Below are positions 43,548-52,680 of a DNA stretch of 64,000 nt, in pieces. The translations under genes and the position numbers were made by a program. Each line of letters begins with the position of its first letter. The stretch's first letter is position 1. Under the pieces are notes generated by a model. It was not told the origin of the DNA. It saw nothing but the letters and a program-made list of their open reading frames with translations, and made no database searches. Source of the stretch: Lachnospiraceae bacterium (GTDB taxonomy: Bacteria; Bacillota; Clostridia; Lachnospirales; Lachnospiraceae); contig JAAVAE010000015.1 in assembly GCA_014804245.1 (NCBI GenBank), forward strand, positions 57,678-121,677, written 5' to 3'.

Positions 43548-46524
43548 AATTATCCTCTCCTTCACTCATCTTTTCTTGTTTCCGCTTGTCAAATACCTGC
43601 TGTATGGTGTCACTCATCTTATCCGGACGGATTGGCTTGGCAATATGCGCATCCATCCCTGACTCAAGGGCTGTACGAACATCATCCACGAAAGCGTTAG
43701 CCGTCATAGCAATGATTGGCAGTGTTTTTGCCGAAGGATGATCGCTGCTGCGAATCGCTCTTGTGGCTGCATATCCATCTAAAACAGGCATCTGCACATC
43801 CATAAGAATCAAATCAAAATCATCCGGCGGGGAATCTAAAAATCTTTCCAAAGCTTCCTGTCCATTGCATGCCACATCGCAGACCGCCCCCATTGAACTA
43901 AGAATCTTAGTCAGGACAAGCCGGTTTGCCTCAATATCGTCCACAACGAGAATATGTTTCCCCTTTACTACCATGCTGCCGCTTTCCGTCTTGACCCTCT
44001 TCCGACTGCCCATAACCCGTTGGATTACCTCCTGGAAAGTCGTCATAAAGAAAGGCTTGGGCATGAAATGATTCACACCGATTTCCGCAGCCTCCTTCTC
44101 GATTTCGCCCCAATCATAAGCAGAAAACAGCAAGATTGGAATCTTTTCTGAATAGTTTCTGCGAATCAGCCGTGCAGTTTCAAAACCATCCGGATTCGGC
44201 ATCTTCCAGTCTAGAAGAACCAGATTGTAAGGGGAGCCTTCCTCACTGGCGGCACACATCATTTGAACTGCACTTTCACCGTCAGTGACATAATCCAAAA
44301 CAACACCCGTTTTCTCCATGGCTTTGACAATGTTGAGGCAAATCTCCTCGTCATCGTCCACCACGAGCATTTTATTAATTCCATGGTTAATCCAGAACTT
44401 AGGGTCATCTTCCTTCTTGCTTATGTATAGTTCCAGTTCCACGGTAAACACACTGCCCTCATCAAGCTTGCTCTGTACCTGAATCGTTCCTCCCATTAAA
44501 TCTACCAGGCTCTTGGTAATCGCCATTCCCAGCCCTGTACCCTGAATCTGGCGGATGATCTCCGTATTCTCACGGGTAAAGGGATCAAAGATTACCTTTA
44601 GGTATTCTTCGCTCATTCCCATGCCATTATCGCTGACGGTAAACCGGATGCGGCTGTAGTTGTCGTCCACCTGCGGCAGTTCATCCAGCCGCATCTGGAT
44701 ATCCCCGCCTTCCGGCGTATACTTCACGGCATTGGACAATAGGTTGATCAAAATCTGATTGATACGCAGCTTATCCGCCTGCAGGTGCTCATGAACCACA
44801 GAGGATGAGAATATTTCAAAGGTCTGATTTTTCGCCCTCGCCTGCGGCCGGATAATCGCATTGATCTCGTCGATGATGTCAGCAAGATCTATCTCTGACA
44901 GATTCAGTGTCGCGCTCCCAGTCTCAATCTTATTCATATCCAGCACGTCATTAATCAATCCCAGCAAATGCTGGCTGGCGGCATCAATCCGATGTGCATA
45001 CTCCCGCACACGGGCAGGATTCTCCGCCTCATCCTGTAACAAAGTACCAAACCCAATGATTGCATTCATGGGGGTACGGATATCGTGACTGACACTGCTT
45101 AGGAACGTACTTTTGGCATCATTTGCCACTTGTGCAATCTGCAGTGCCTCCGCCAGCGCATTCTGCACGTTGCGTTCCTTAGTCCGGTCAGAAATATAAA
45201 TAATAATCTTGCGTTTGTTCTGTACCAGTGTGCAATACACGCTAATTCTAAAACATTTATGTTCGCCGGTCTTGGGATTGCACCATTCTTCCGACATCGA
45301 CCTAAGCGACGTACCCGGTTCCAGCCTATACAACTCGTCAAAGTCAAAGGCTTCACCAGATGAATATACGGCTCCTGAAAAGAACTTCGGGTCAATGATC
45401 ATATTTTGTGTGGAAATGCCCAGAATTCTCTCTGCATTGGGACTTATGTACTCTACCTGTTTCTCCGCTGTATCAATCATCATGTATATATCGTCCGTAT
45501 TGTTCGCAAGGTATGTCGCAAAGATATCGAAAAGCTGCTCCTGATACGCAATCTCCATATCTTTTTCCTTGATATCCCTGTCAGTACGCCAGATTAAAAA
45601 GATAAATCCGGCACAAATGATCAATACACCAAAAAGAAATCCAACCGCCATCTGGGAATCCAGCAGAATAGCATCTGTCTCCGCTGTAATCGCGCTTTTG
45701 CGCACGATAGAAACCAGATACCAGTCCTCCGCATTTTCCACCGGAGCATAGGTATAGAAAAACTCTCCCTCGCTCCCGGAAAACATGATACTGCCTGCCT
45801 CCTCATTATCCAGCGCCTTTACAAAATCGTCAATCTTTGTCTGCTCGTCATTATGCCCTGCCAATATGTCAAAAATATTGTCGTAGAAGCGATTCCCCAA
45901 CATGCCGACAGACCTTAAAAGAATATCCCCTTCACGGTTCACCACATAAGCAAGCCCCTGATCATTATAAAAGGAAAGCGAAAAAGCCTCTGAAACCTTA
46001 CTGCAGTCATAGCTTTTCTGAATCATCCCGCGAACGCCATCGGCAAAAGTAAAACATTCATAATAACCAAACATCGTATCGTCAGTGTACAACCCCGTAT
46101 ATGGATTCCGTGCACCGCTTCCGGAAAATTCCTGATAGAACATCAGTTTCTCTCTTTCCATCTGATAGATTTCATATGTTTTATTATTATAAAACTGCCC
46201 TGTCTCCAGATTGATGACAGAGTAAAAGGCATCCACCTCATCGAATGCATTCAGCCACTGCTGAATAAGCTCAACGTCGTCAGAATCGCTTTGCGCAAAG
46301 TACTTTGCAAAACTATGGATCCGCTCCCTGTCTCCCGAAATAAAATTATCAAATGCCTGCTGCTGTTGCATCGTCACAGTTAAGACGTTATGAACAGCCT
46401 GCTCCATCAGGCTCGTGCGCAAAGATGAAACATAGTAAAGCCCTCCACATAGTATGATTCCCATACAGATGATAATCAACAAACTAAGCCAGTATCTTTG
46501 ATTTTTTTGTCCTTTTTTTATCAT
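43534..46524 (-). CDS. Membrane hybrid histidine kinase with extracellular Cache-like sensor and two receivers
   Basis: 996 residues from ATG at 46524 (AAGGCGAGG upstream; an in-frame TTG at 46545 has no RBS). Transmembrane helix 1 near residues 12-33, an extracellular sensor of about 260 residues resembling double-Cache domains (YTGLYTDDTMFGYYECF, TYAPVENAEDWYLVSIV), helix 2 (MAVGFLFGVLIICAGFIFLI), one PAS domain, HisKA SHDIRTPMNAIIGF, ATPase VSDNGMGMSEEY, then two receivers (VLLDWKMPNPDGF and LILMDVQMPVLDGYAATR). It is first in the relay gene run and probably senses a small external ligand. Confidence 0.93.
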   Translation of the reverse strand: MIKKGQKNQRYWLSLLIIICMGIILCGGLYYVSSLRTSLMEQAVHNVLTVTMQQQQAFDNFISGDRERIHSFAKYFAQSDSDDVELIQQWLNAFDEVDAFYSVINLETGQFYNNKTYEIYQMEREKLMFYQEFSGSGARNPYTGLYTDDTMFGYYECFTFADGVRGMIQKSYDCSKVSEAFSLSFYNDQGLAYVVNREGDILLRSVGMLGNRFYDNIFDILAGHNDEQTKIDDFVKALDNEEAGSIMFSGSEGEFFYTYAPVENAEDWYLVSIVRKSAITAETDAILLDSQMAVGFLFGVLIICAGFIFLIWRTDRDIKEKDMEIAYQEQLFDIFATYLANNTDDIYMMIDTAEKQVEYISPNAERILGISTQNMIIDPKFFSGAVYSSGEAFDFDELYRLEPGTSLRSMSEEWCNPKTGEHKCFRISVYCTLVQNKRKIIIYISDRTKERNVQNALAEALQIAQVANDAKSTFLSSVSHDIRTPMNAIIGFGTLLQDEAENPARVREYAHRIDAASQHLLGLINDVLDMNKIETGSATLNLSEIDLADIIDEINAIIRPQARAKNQTFEIFSSSVVHEHLQADKLRINQILINLLSNAVKYTPEGGDIQMRLDELPQVDDNYSRIRFTVSDNGMGMSEEYLKVIFDPFTRENTEIIRQIQGTGLGMAITKSLVDLMGGTIQVQSKLDEGSVFTVELELYISKKEDDPKFWINHGINKMLVVDDDEEICLNIVKAMEKTGVVLDYVTDGESAVQMMCAASEEGSPYNLVLLDWKMPNPDGFETARLIRRNYSEKIPILLFSAYDWGEIEKEAAEIGVNHFMPKPFFMTTFQEVIQRVMGSRKRVKTESGSMVVKGKHILVVDDIEANRLVLTKILSSMGAVCDVACNGQEALERFLDSPPDDFDLILMDVQMPVLDGYAATRAIRSSDHPSAKTLPIIAMTANAFVDDVRTALESGMDAHIAKPIRPDKMSDTIQQVFDKRKQEKMSEGEDNFEFV

Positions 46525-46676
46525 TTTCCTCGCCTTTACATTCAAATATGTGGGCAGGTTACTTTAATATCCAAATATTTCTTTTTTTTAATATACTCCA
46601 AATATTCAGTGAATACAAGAGACTTCTTCATAAAACCTTTCTCTTTGGCAGTTCACGAACCTTATATACAAGCATA

Positions 46677-46711
46677 AGAAAAGCCCCTTGAATGCAAGCA
46701 TTCGGGGCTTT
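46677..46711 (-). terminator. Intrinsic terminator of rplM-rpsI
   Basis: Minus strand stem AAGCCCC / GGGGCTT extended by an inner AATGC / GCATT pairing, followed by TTTTCTT. It lies about 30 bases after the rpsI stop. Confidence 0.85.
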
Positions 46712-46741
46712 GTATCTGTATATCTCTTTTTGTATAACTGA

Positions 46742-47137
46742 TTATCTCTTTGAAAACTGTGGTGCACGACGTGCGGCTTTGAGACCGTATTTCTTTCTTT
46801 CTTTCATACGAGGGTCTCTTGTTAAGAAACCTGCTTTCTTGAGAACCGGTCTGAAATCTGCATCTACCTGAAGCAGTGCTCTTGCAATGCCGTGTCTGAT
46901 GGCACCAGCCTGACCTGTGTAACCGCCGCCGTGAACGTTTACCAGTACATCGTACTTGTCAACGGTTTCTGTTGCAACCATAGGCTGACGAACGATAACC
47001 TTCAGAGTCTCTAATCCAAAATATTCATCTATAGGTCTTTTATTGATTACGATATCACCCTTGCCCGGTGTTAAATATACTCTGGCAATTGATTTTTTCC
47101 TTCTACCTGTTCCGTAGAATCTTGCTGATTTAGCCAT
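46742..47137 (-). CDS. rpsI: 30S ribosomal protein S9
   Basis: 131 residues, normal length. Starts [20 protein letters not shown] and ends in the hallmark basic tail APQFSKR that reaches the P-site tRNA. Also contains [20 protein letters not shown]. Second gene of the rplM-rpsI pair, 25 bp after rplM, followed by a terminator. Confidence 0.98.
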   Translation of the reverse strand: MAKSARFYGTGRRKKSIARVYLTPGKGDIVINKRPIDEYFGLETLKVIVRQPMVATETVDKYDVLVNVHGGGYTGQAGAIRHGIARALLQVDADFRPVLKKAGFLTRDPRMKERKKYGLKAARRAPQFSKR

Positions 47138-47162
47138 TTTAATCTTCTCCTTTCAGTCCCTC

Positions 47163-47591
47163 TTAAAATGTTAATACTTCGGGCTTCTGAGCCGCATGCT
47201 GGTGCTCAGGTCCTGCATATACATGAAGCTTTGTGTACATCTGTCTTCCTAAAGGTCCCTTGGGAAGCATACCCTTAACAGCAAGCTCAACTACCTTCTC
47301 AGGCTTCTTAGCCATCATTTCACGCAAGGTGGTCTCTTTCATACCGCCAACGTAATCTGAATGATGATAGTAAATCTTCTGATCTAACTTTCTGCCTGTT
47401 ACTTTTACTTTATCAGCATTTACGATAATTACAAAATCGCCTGTATCCATGTGAGGTGTAAAGATTGGTTTGTTCTTACCTCTTAAAACTTTAGCCACTT
47501 CTGAAGCTAAACGTCCAAGTGTCATATTTGCAGCGTCTACTACATACCATTTTCTTTCGATTGTAGCAGGACTAGCCATAAATGTTTTCAT
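47163..47591 (-). CDS. rplM: 50S ribosomal protein L13
   Basis: 142 residues, normal length, with [56 protein letters not shown] and [19 protein letters not shown]. The RBS GGAGGATTATC precedes the ATG. It has its own promoter and a leader of about 200 bases, so this pair is expressed apart from the truA/ECF genes upstream. Confidence 0.98.
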   Translation of the reverse strand: MKTFMASPATIERKWYVVDAANMTLGRLASEVAKVLRGKNKPIFTPHMDTGDFVIIVNADKVKVTGRKLDQKIYYHHSDYVGGMKETTLREMMAKKPEKVVELAVKGMLPKGPLGRQMYTKLHVYAGPEHQHAAQKPEVLTF

Positions 47592-47827
47592 GATAATCCT
47601 CCATTCTTATTCAACCATAAGTTTCCCTGATGACTCTCCATGCACCAGGCGGATGTCCGGGCCGCCAAGATTATTTCAAATCATTTCAGGCATTCTATTT
47701 ATAATGCTGACCTAGGGATATGACAAGCCTTCCGACAGAGATTACATCAGTCAAACGCTTATCAGGTCAAGCATTAACAAACGTTGCCACATTGAATAAT
47801 TATATTATACGCCTCCGTGCGTGTCAA
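47592..47827 (-). promoter_or_regulatory. Promoter and long leader of rplM-rpsI
   Basis: Minus strand: TTGACA (47827-47822), 17 bp, TATAAT (47804-47799), partly inside a TATAATATAAT tract. The leader of about 200 bases contains paired segments such as GGCGGcccGGACATCCGCC. Long leaders of this operon in Bacillus carry an L13-binding autoregulatory RNA; this one may do the same, but I cannot confirm the fold by eye. Confidence 0.65.
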
Positions 47828-47835
47828 CAGAAAAT

Positions 47836-48573
47836 TTATAAAAATTCGTATTTAATCAGTGTCAGCCCACATGCAGGCGCCGTGGGACCTGCCGCCTTTC
47901 GGTCTCTTGCCTCCAGAATCTCCTTCATCTGCTCCGGTTCCATGCTTCCGCGGCCAGCCTCCATCAGCGTTCCCGCTATGATCCTTACCATATTATAAAG
48001 GAAGCCATTGCCGCACACCCGTATGACAATTTCATCCTGCCATCTTTCCACCGTCAACTGATAGATGGTTCTGACGGTAGAATCAACTACTGCCGCTGCA
48101 GAACAAAAGCTTTTAAAATCATGCTCGCCTATGAGATAAAGCGCCGCCTGCTTCATTCTTTCCACATCAAGGGGTACATAAGTAAAATGGGCATACAGCC
48201 TTTTGGTCGGCAGGGGAAAATGGGCGTTCAAAATCCTATATTCATAAGTCTTGCGGCTGTCACAATGCCTCGGATGAAAATCCGGTGCCGCTTCCTCTGA
48301 TTCCTGAATCCTGATATCTTCCGGCAGCCTCTGGTTCAGCGCATAAGCAATCTTCTCTGCCGGAATGCATGTGTCCGTATCAAACACTGCCACATTACAA
48401 AGCGCATGGACGCCGGAATCGGTCCTGCTTGCTCCGATGACCTGGATTTCTTCTTTTAGCAGCGCCCCCAGTGCGCGATTCAGTTCTCCCTCTATCGTAG
48501 GCGCTCCCGGCTGAATCTGCCATCCATGATAGGCTGTGCCGTCATAAGCCACTACCAGTTTCACTCTTTTCAT
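47836..48573 (-). CDS. truA: tRNA pseudouridine(38-40) synthase
   Basis: 245 residues from ATG at 48573, which overlaps the ecfT stop as ATGA. Family motifs: KLVVAYDGTAYHGWQIQPG, IGASRTDSGVHALCNVAVF (catalytic Asp in RTDSG), CDSRKTYEYRI, RVCGNGFLYNMVRIIAGTL. It modifies U38-U40 in the anticodon arm. Last gene of the ECF module run; this order is common in Firmicutes. Confidence 0.97.
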   Translation of the reverse strand: MKRVKLVVAYDGTAYHGWQIQPGAPTIEGELNRALGALLKEEIQVIGASRTDSGVHALCNVAVFDTDTCIPAEKIAYALNQRLPEDIRIQESEEAAPDFHPRHCDSRKTYEYRILNAHFPLPTKRLYAHFTYVPLDVERMKQAALYLIGEHDFKSFCSAAAVVDSTVRTIYQLTVERWQDEIVIRVCGNGFLYNMVRIIAGTLMEAGRGSMEPEQMKEILEARDRKAAGPTAPACGLTLIKYEFL

Positions 48574-49373
48574 AGCAATATCTTTCCAAATACCACGCAA
48601 AGTGCCAGATAACATACCACCGCACCATACGCGAGCCAGTCTCTTCTTTTATAAATCAGAGGTTTCATCTTCGTGCGGTGTTCTCCGCCTCTATAGCACC
48701 TTGCCTCCATTGCCATCGCCAGATCGTTGGCGCGTCTGAAAGCAGATATAAATAACGGCACCAACAAGGGAACCAGACTTTTTGCCTTCTTAATCAGATT
48801 CCCGCTCTCAAAATCAGCGCCTCTGGCAATCTGCGCTTTCATGATTTTATCTGTTTCTTCCAGCAAAATAGGAATAAAGCGCAGTGCAATGGACATCATC
48901 ATGGAAATCTCATGTACCGGAACCTTAAGCTTTTTCAAAGGACCAAGCAGACTTTCCATGCCGTCCGTCAGATTATTAGGGGTGGTTGTCAGAGTCATCA
49001 CAGACGACCCCATAATCAGAAAGACAAGGCGGATTGCCATAAATGCCGCCAGCCTGATTCCCTCCCAGGTAATCCGCAGCTTCCAAAATGCCACTGCCGT
49101 TTCTCCCGGCGTTAAGAATAAATTAAATCCTACCGCTATGATCAGCAGGAATATGATCGATTTCATTCCTCTGACCATGAACTTAACCGGCACCTTTGAC
49201 AATTTGATGATCAGCGCCAGAAAAAGCCCCGCTATGATATATCCAATAAAATTATCTACGATAAAGAGGGAAATAATATAGAAGATGGTGGTCACCAGCT
49301 TGACTCTTGGGTCCAGTCTGTGTATGACCGAATCTGTCTGATAATATTGTCCCAGTGTAATATCCCTTAACAT
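48570..49373 (-). CDS. ecfT: ECF transporter transmembrane component EcfT
   Basis: 267 residues with five or six membrane helices. Starts with LGQYYQTDSVIHRLDPRVKL, the conserved EcfT opening. The two coupling helices near the C-terminus carry the Ala-Arg-Gly-type motifs: MKAQIARGADFE and AMEARCYRGGEHRTKMKP. It joins substrate-binding S-components to the two ATPases for vitamin uptake. No S-component gene is in the window, so this is a shared (group II) module. RBS GTGAGGAAA. Confidence 0.96.
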   Translation of the reverse strand: MLRDITLGQYYQTDSVIHRLDPRVKLVTTIFYIISLFIVDNFIGYIIAGLFLALIIKLSKVPVKFMVRGMKSIIFLLIIAVGFNLFLTPGETAVAFWKLRITWEGIRLAAFMAIRLVFLIMGSSVMTLTTTPNNLTDGMESLLGPLKKLKVPVHEISMMMSIALRFIPILLEETDKIMKAQIARGADFESGNLIKKAKSLVPLLVPLFISAFRRANDLAMAMEARCYRGGEHRTKMKPLIYKRRDWLAYGAVVCYLALCVVFGKILL

Positions 49374-49450
49374 GTTTCCTCACTTCTTTGCTGTTTAATA
49401 GCTTCTATCTGATCTTTACACACCAGCATTTAAGATTTTCTATTCCGGTT

Positions 49451-50299
49451 CTACCGATTCAGTGCGCGCAGGATCGCCCTCTTCGCTTCCTCAATCGTGG
49501 TGATATCCGTGTCCACATTCAGCCCGCTTTTTCTAAGCGCCTGCATGATATAGGTTACCTGCGGCGCTGCCAGACCAACCTCTTCCAGTTCTTTATAGTG
49601 ACGGAACACCTCTTTCGGTTCATTGTCAAACATGACCTGTCCCTTATTCATTACAATGATTCTGTCCACATACTTTGCCACATCTTCCATGCTGTGTGAA
49701 ACCAGAATAACGGTCATCCCTGTCTCTTCCCGAAGCTTTGCAATCTGGTCTAAAATCTCATCCCGCCCTTTGGGATCAAGACCTGCTGTGGGCTCATCTA
49801 AAATCAGCACTTCCGGCCTCATGGCAAGCACGCCTGCAATCGCTACTCTCCGCTTTTGCCCGCCGGAAAGGTCAAAGGGGGATTGATAAAAATATTCATC
49901 CGCAAGACCGACCTGTTTTAATGCTGCATAAGCCCGCAGTTCTGTTTCCTTCTTGTCCAGTCCCAGATTCTTCGGACCAAAACACACATCCGAAAACACG
50001 TCGATCTCAAACAGCTGATGCTCTGGATATTGAAAAACAAGTCCCACCTTGCTGCGCAGTTCTTTCCTATTATAATCGCTGTCGTGAATATCAGCGCCAT
50101 TATAATACACATTGCCGCTTGAAGGCGCCAGCAATCCATTCAGGTGCTGCACCAATGTAGATTTGCCGGAACCTGTGTGACCAATCAGTCCGATAAACTG
50201 TCCGTCAGGTATGCTGAGATTGACATCCTTAAGCGCCGCATACTCCATGGCGGTTCCCGCTTCATATATATAATTCACATGATCCAAAATAATAGACAT
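49451..50299 (-). CDS. ecfA2: ECF transporter ATPase EcfA2
   Basis: 282 residues. Walker A GHTGSGKSTLVQHLNGLL, Q-loop VFQYPEHQLFE, signature FDLSGGQKRRVAIAG, Walker B VLILDEPTAGLDPKGR, H-loop VSHSMED. The QYPEHQLFE Q-loop and the position after ecfA1 mark it as the second ATPase of the heterodimer. It lies 39 bp downstream of ecfA1, with RBS GAGGAAAA. Confidence 0.96.
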   Translation of the reverse strand: MSIILDHVNYIYEAGTAMEYAALKDVNLSIPDGQFIGLIGHTGSGKSTLVQHLNGLLAPSSGNVYYNGADIHDSDYNRKELRSKVGLVFQYPEHQLFEIDVFSDVCFGPKNLGLDKKETELRAYAALKQVGLADEYFYQSPFDLSGGQKRRVAIAGVLAMRPEVLILDEPTAGLDPKGRDEILDQIAKLREETGMTVILVSHSMEDVAKYVDRIIVMNKGQVMFDNEPKEVFRHYKELEEVGLAAPQVTYIMQALRKSGLNVDTDITTIEEAKRAILRALNR

Positions 50300-50338
50300 T
50301 TTTCCTCATTCCCTATATCATGTATTCACAGCATTCTG

Positions 50339-51202
50339 TTATTTCGTCCGCTGCCTGTCAAGCCCTAATGCAGCCACAAGTTCCTCACATGTCAGAATCC
50401 CCTCCGGAATGGCAACACCGCTTTTGCGCAATTCATGGGCAAGCAGTGTGACCTGAGGAACGTCCAGCCGCAGAGATTTCAATTTCTCCACCTGACTGAA
50501 TATTTCTCTGGGTGTTCCCTCCATGGCAACCTTCCCCTTGTCCATGACAAAAACCTTGTTTGCATGAACGATTTCTTCCATATAATGTGTAATGAGAATC
50601 ACCGTGATTTCTTCCACATCATTCAAAGCTCTTGCCGCACGGATGACCTCTTTTCGCCCATTAGGATCCAGCATTGCCGTAGGTTCGTCCAGCACAATGC
50701 ATTTAGGGTGCATGGCAATGACGCCTGCAATGGAGACTCTCTGCTTTTGCCCGCCGGAGAGCTTATTGGGCGAATGCTTACGGAACTCGTACATCCCCAC
50801 TGCCTTGAGGCTTTCCTTCACCCTCTCCCAGATTTCCTCCGTGGGGACGCCAAGATTCTCCGGTCCAAACCCAACATCTTCCTCCACCACCTGCCCGATA
50901 ATCTGATTGTCAGGATTTTGGAATACCATACCTGCCCTCTGCCTGACATCCCATAAGTTTGCCTCATCGGAAGTGTCCTTTCCATCTACCCACACAGTAC
51001 CTTCCGTCGGATAGAGAATCGCATTGATATGCTTGGCAAGGGTCGATTTCCCGGAACCGTTATGCCCCAAGATTGCAACGAAGTCCCCCTGCTTTACATC
51101 AAGGGTCACCTCGTCCACCGCACGAGTGATTCCTTCCACGTTGCCCTCTTCATCTCGCCTTATATATTCAAATACCAGATCCTTGGTTTCTATGATTCCC
51201 AT
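50339..51202 (-). CDS. ecfA1: ECF transporter ATPase EcfA1
   Basis: 287 residues. Walker [17 protein letters not shown]-loop [12 protein letters not shown] (typical of EcfA1), signature [16 protein letters not shown], Walker [18 protein letters not shown]-loop ITHYMEE. First gene of ecfA1-ecfA2-ecfT-truA, read from a promoter at 51278-51250. It energises uptake of vitamins through unlinked S-components. Confidence 0.96.
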   Translation of the reverse strand: MGIIETKDLVFEYIRRDEEGNVEGITRAVDEVTLDVKQGDFVAILGHNGSGKSTLAKHINAILYPTEGTVWVDGKDTSDEANLWDVRQRAGMVFQNPDNQIIGQVVEEDVGFGPENLGVPTEEIWERVKESLKAVGMYEFRKHSPNKLSGGQKQRVSIAGVIAMHPKCIVLDEPTAMLDPNGRKEVIRAARALNDVEEITVILITHYMEEIVHANKVFVMDKGKVAMEGTPREIFSQVEKLKSLRLDVPQVTLLAHELRKSGVAIPEGILTCEELVAALGLDRQRTK

Positions 51203-51249
51203 ACTATTTCCTTTTTTATCCCTTTTACAGATTCTAAGACCTGCCCTAT

Positions 51250-51278
51250 ATTTTACAAGATATTGTTTTCATTTGCAA
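51250..51278 (-). promoter_or_regulatory. Probable sigma-A promoter of the ecfA1 operon
   Basis: Minus strand TTGCAA (51278-51273), 17 bp, TAAAAT (51255-51250), about 40 bases before the ecfA1 start. The rest of the 537-bp gap to the peptidase gene is occupied by hairpin elements B and C. Confidence 0.6.
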
Positions 51279-51345
51279 TAGATTGTGTTTTATCGTATGA
51301 TAAATAATAATAGTTTAGCTTTTTTCACATGTTGACCTGAGGGAC

Positions 51346-51483
51346 GCTCTGAGAGGATAAATAATCCAACGTCGCCGCGCTCCCGCTCCGTAAAAAGCGT
51401 AGCAGGCACTAAGCTCGAAAAAACCTCGCTAAGTGCTGACGCTTTTTAAGGGGCTCCTTATGGATTATTTATCCTCTCAGAGC
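51346..51483. repeat. Two-stem hairpin element, copy B
   Basis: Outer stem is a perfect 23-bp pairing starting GCTCTGAGAGG and closing CCTCTCAGAGC, different in sequence from copies A and C. The internal-loop sequences CGCGCTCCCGCTCC and GGGGCTCCTTA and the second stem TAAAAAGCGT / ACGCTTTTTA are shared with them. It is in the same orientation as copy A and inverted relative to copy C, which lies 66 bp away. Confidence 0.9.
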
Positions 51484-51523
51484 TGTGCATTGGCTACCTA
51501 GTGAAAAATAGCGAGCATTACGT

Positions 51524-51692
51524 TATTTTGCAGGCTAGCCGATAACGTAGCACAGGACAGGTAAATATACCATAAGGAGTCCCTATAAAAACGTCAGCGC
51601 TTGACGAGGTTCTTTCGAGTCTAGCGTCTGTTACGTTTTTATGGAGCGGGAGCGCGACGACGTTGGTATGTTTACCTGCCCTGTGCGGACTA
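51524..51692. repeat. Two-stem hairpin element, copy C (inverted copy of A)
   Basis: Core 51550-51686. About 165 bp match the reverse complement of 14523-14691, including flanks outside the stem (GCAGGCTAGCCGATAACGTA against GCAGGCTAACCGATAACGTA). In the second stem the pair T-A of copy A is C-G here (CAGCGCT with AGCG). Lies just upstream of the peptidase gene at 51740. Confidence 0.9.
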
Positions 51693-51739
51693 ATGGCTCC
51701 CCGTGAAAAACAACCAGTTAAATATTAAAGGAGTTTATT

Positions 51740-52672
51740 ATGGATAGATGGATAAAGCCGCTACTGTTCTTGGTTTTTATGATTTTGGTGTGTTCTGTGC
51801 TTGGCAGGGTTCTTACGAGTGGTGAAACGCTTTCGGAGTATGCTGAGCAGAATCCGGAACTTGCTTATGCGGCGCCGGAACAGACTGATGGGTCTTCTGC
51901 TTCTTTGGCAGATATGCCGACAGCATCTCCCCAGCCGGCGCCTTCGCCAACGCCTTCCGCTATACCTGTTCCTAAATTTTCACCATTAGCGGAAGAGTCG
52001 GATGAAAGTGTCCATTACGAGGAGGGTTTTTTTTATCAGCCTTTGACGGATGTCGTCACAGCACGGATTACCGGACTCTCTTATCCGGTTTCTGATGCGA
52101 TTGCGCCTGCATTGTCACTGCAGGCGACCAATGTGGTTCCTGACGGTACTGCTCTGGCAGTGTCTTATGATGATTTGCGTTACTTAAATGTACTGTACTA
52201 TGATTTCGAGGGAACTGTACAGATTGGTGAAATGATCTGTAATAAGGGAATTGCTCAAGATTTGGTGGAAATCTTTTATGAACTCTATTTGAATGAGTAT
52301 CAGATTGAAAAGATACGGCTGGTTGATGAGTACGGAGGCGATGACACGGCTTCCATGCTGGATAATAATACTTCCTGCTTTAATTACCGGGTGGTTGACG
52401 GCACCGACAGTCTGTCAAAGCATGCACTGGGCTGTGCCATTGATATAAATCCTTTTTATAACCCTTATATTGTCTTTAACAAAGACGGAAGCGGTGAAAC
52501 TTATATCTCACCAGAAGGCAGTGAGATCTATGCTGACCGCTCCAAGGATTTTCCTTATAAAATTGATGAATCCGACCTTTGTTACCAATTATTTAAAGAA
52601 CACGGCTTTACCTGGGGAGGGAACTGGAATTCCTGCAAGGATTACCAGCATTTCCAGAAAGTCGTAAATTAA
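51740..52672 (+). CDS. Membrane-anchored M15-type wall peptidase (D-alanyl-D-alanine carboxypeptidase-like)
   Basis: 310 residues. One N-terminal membrane helix (IKPLLFLVFMILVCSVLG), a Pro/Ser-rich spacer (ASPQPAPSPTPSAIPVP), and a C-terminal peptidase domain with DSLSKHALGCAIDINP (zinc His and Asp) and HGFTWGGNWNSCKDYQHF (third ligand). This pattern is that of M15 peptidases (VanY / L-Ala-D-Glu type) that trim peptidoglycan stem peptides outside the cell. RBS AAAGGAG. Its terminator lies inside the coding end of the convergent gene. Confidence 0.88.
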   Translation: MDRWIKPLLFLVFMILVCSVLGRVLTSGETLSEYAEQNPELAYAAPEQTDGSSASLADMPTASPQPAPSPTPSAIPVPKFSPLAEESDESVHYEEGFFYQPLTDVVTARITGLSYPVSDAIAPALSLQATNVVPDGTALAVSYDDLRYLNVLYYDFEGTVQIGEMICNKGIAQDLVEIFYELYLNEYQIEKIRLVDEYGGDDTASMLDNNTSCFNYRVVDGTDSLSKHALGCAIDINPFYNPYIVFNKDGSGETYISPEGSEIYADRSKDFPYKIDESDLCYQLFKEHGFTWGGNWNSCKDYQHFQKVVN

Positions 52673-52680
52673 CAGATTTT

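Noticed and set aside
51346..51692. CRISPR-like repeats
   Set aside because: Only two copies, in opposite orientation, each internally palindromic over about 137 bp, with no regular spacers and no cas genes.
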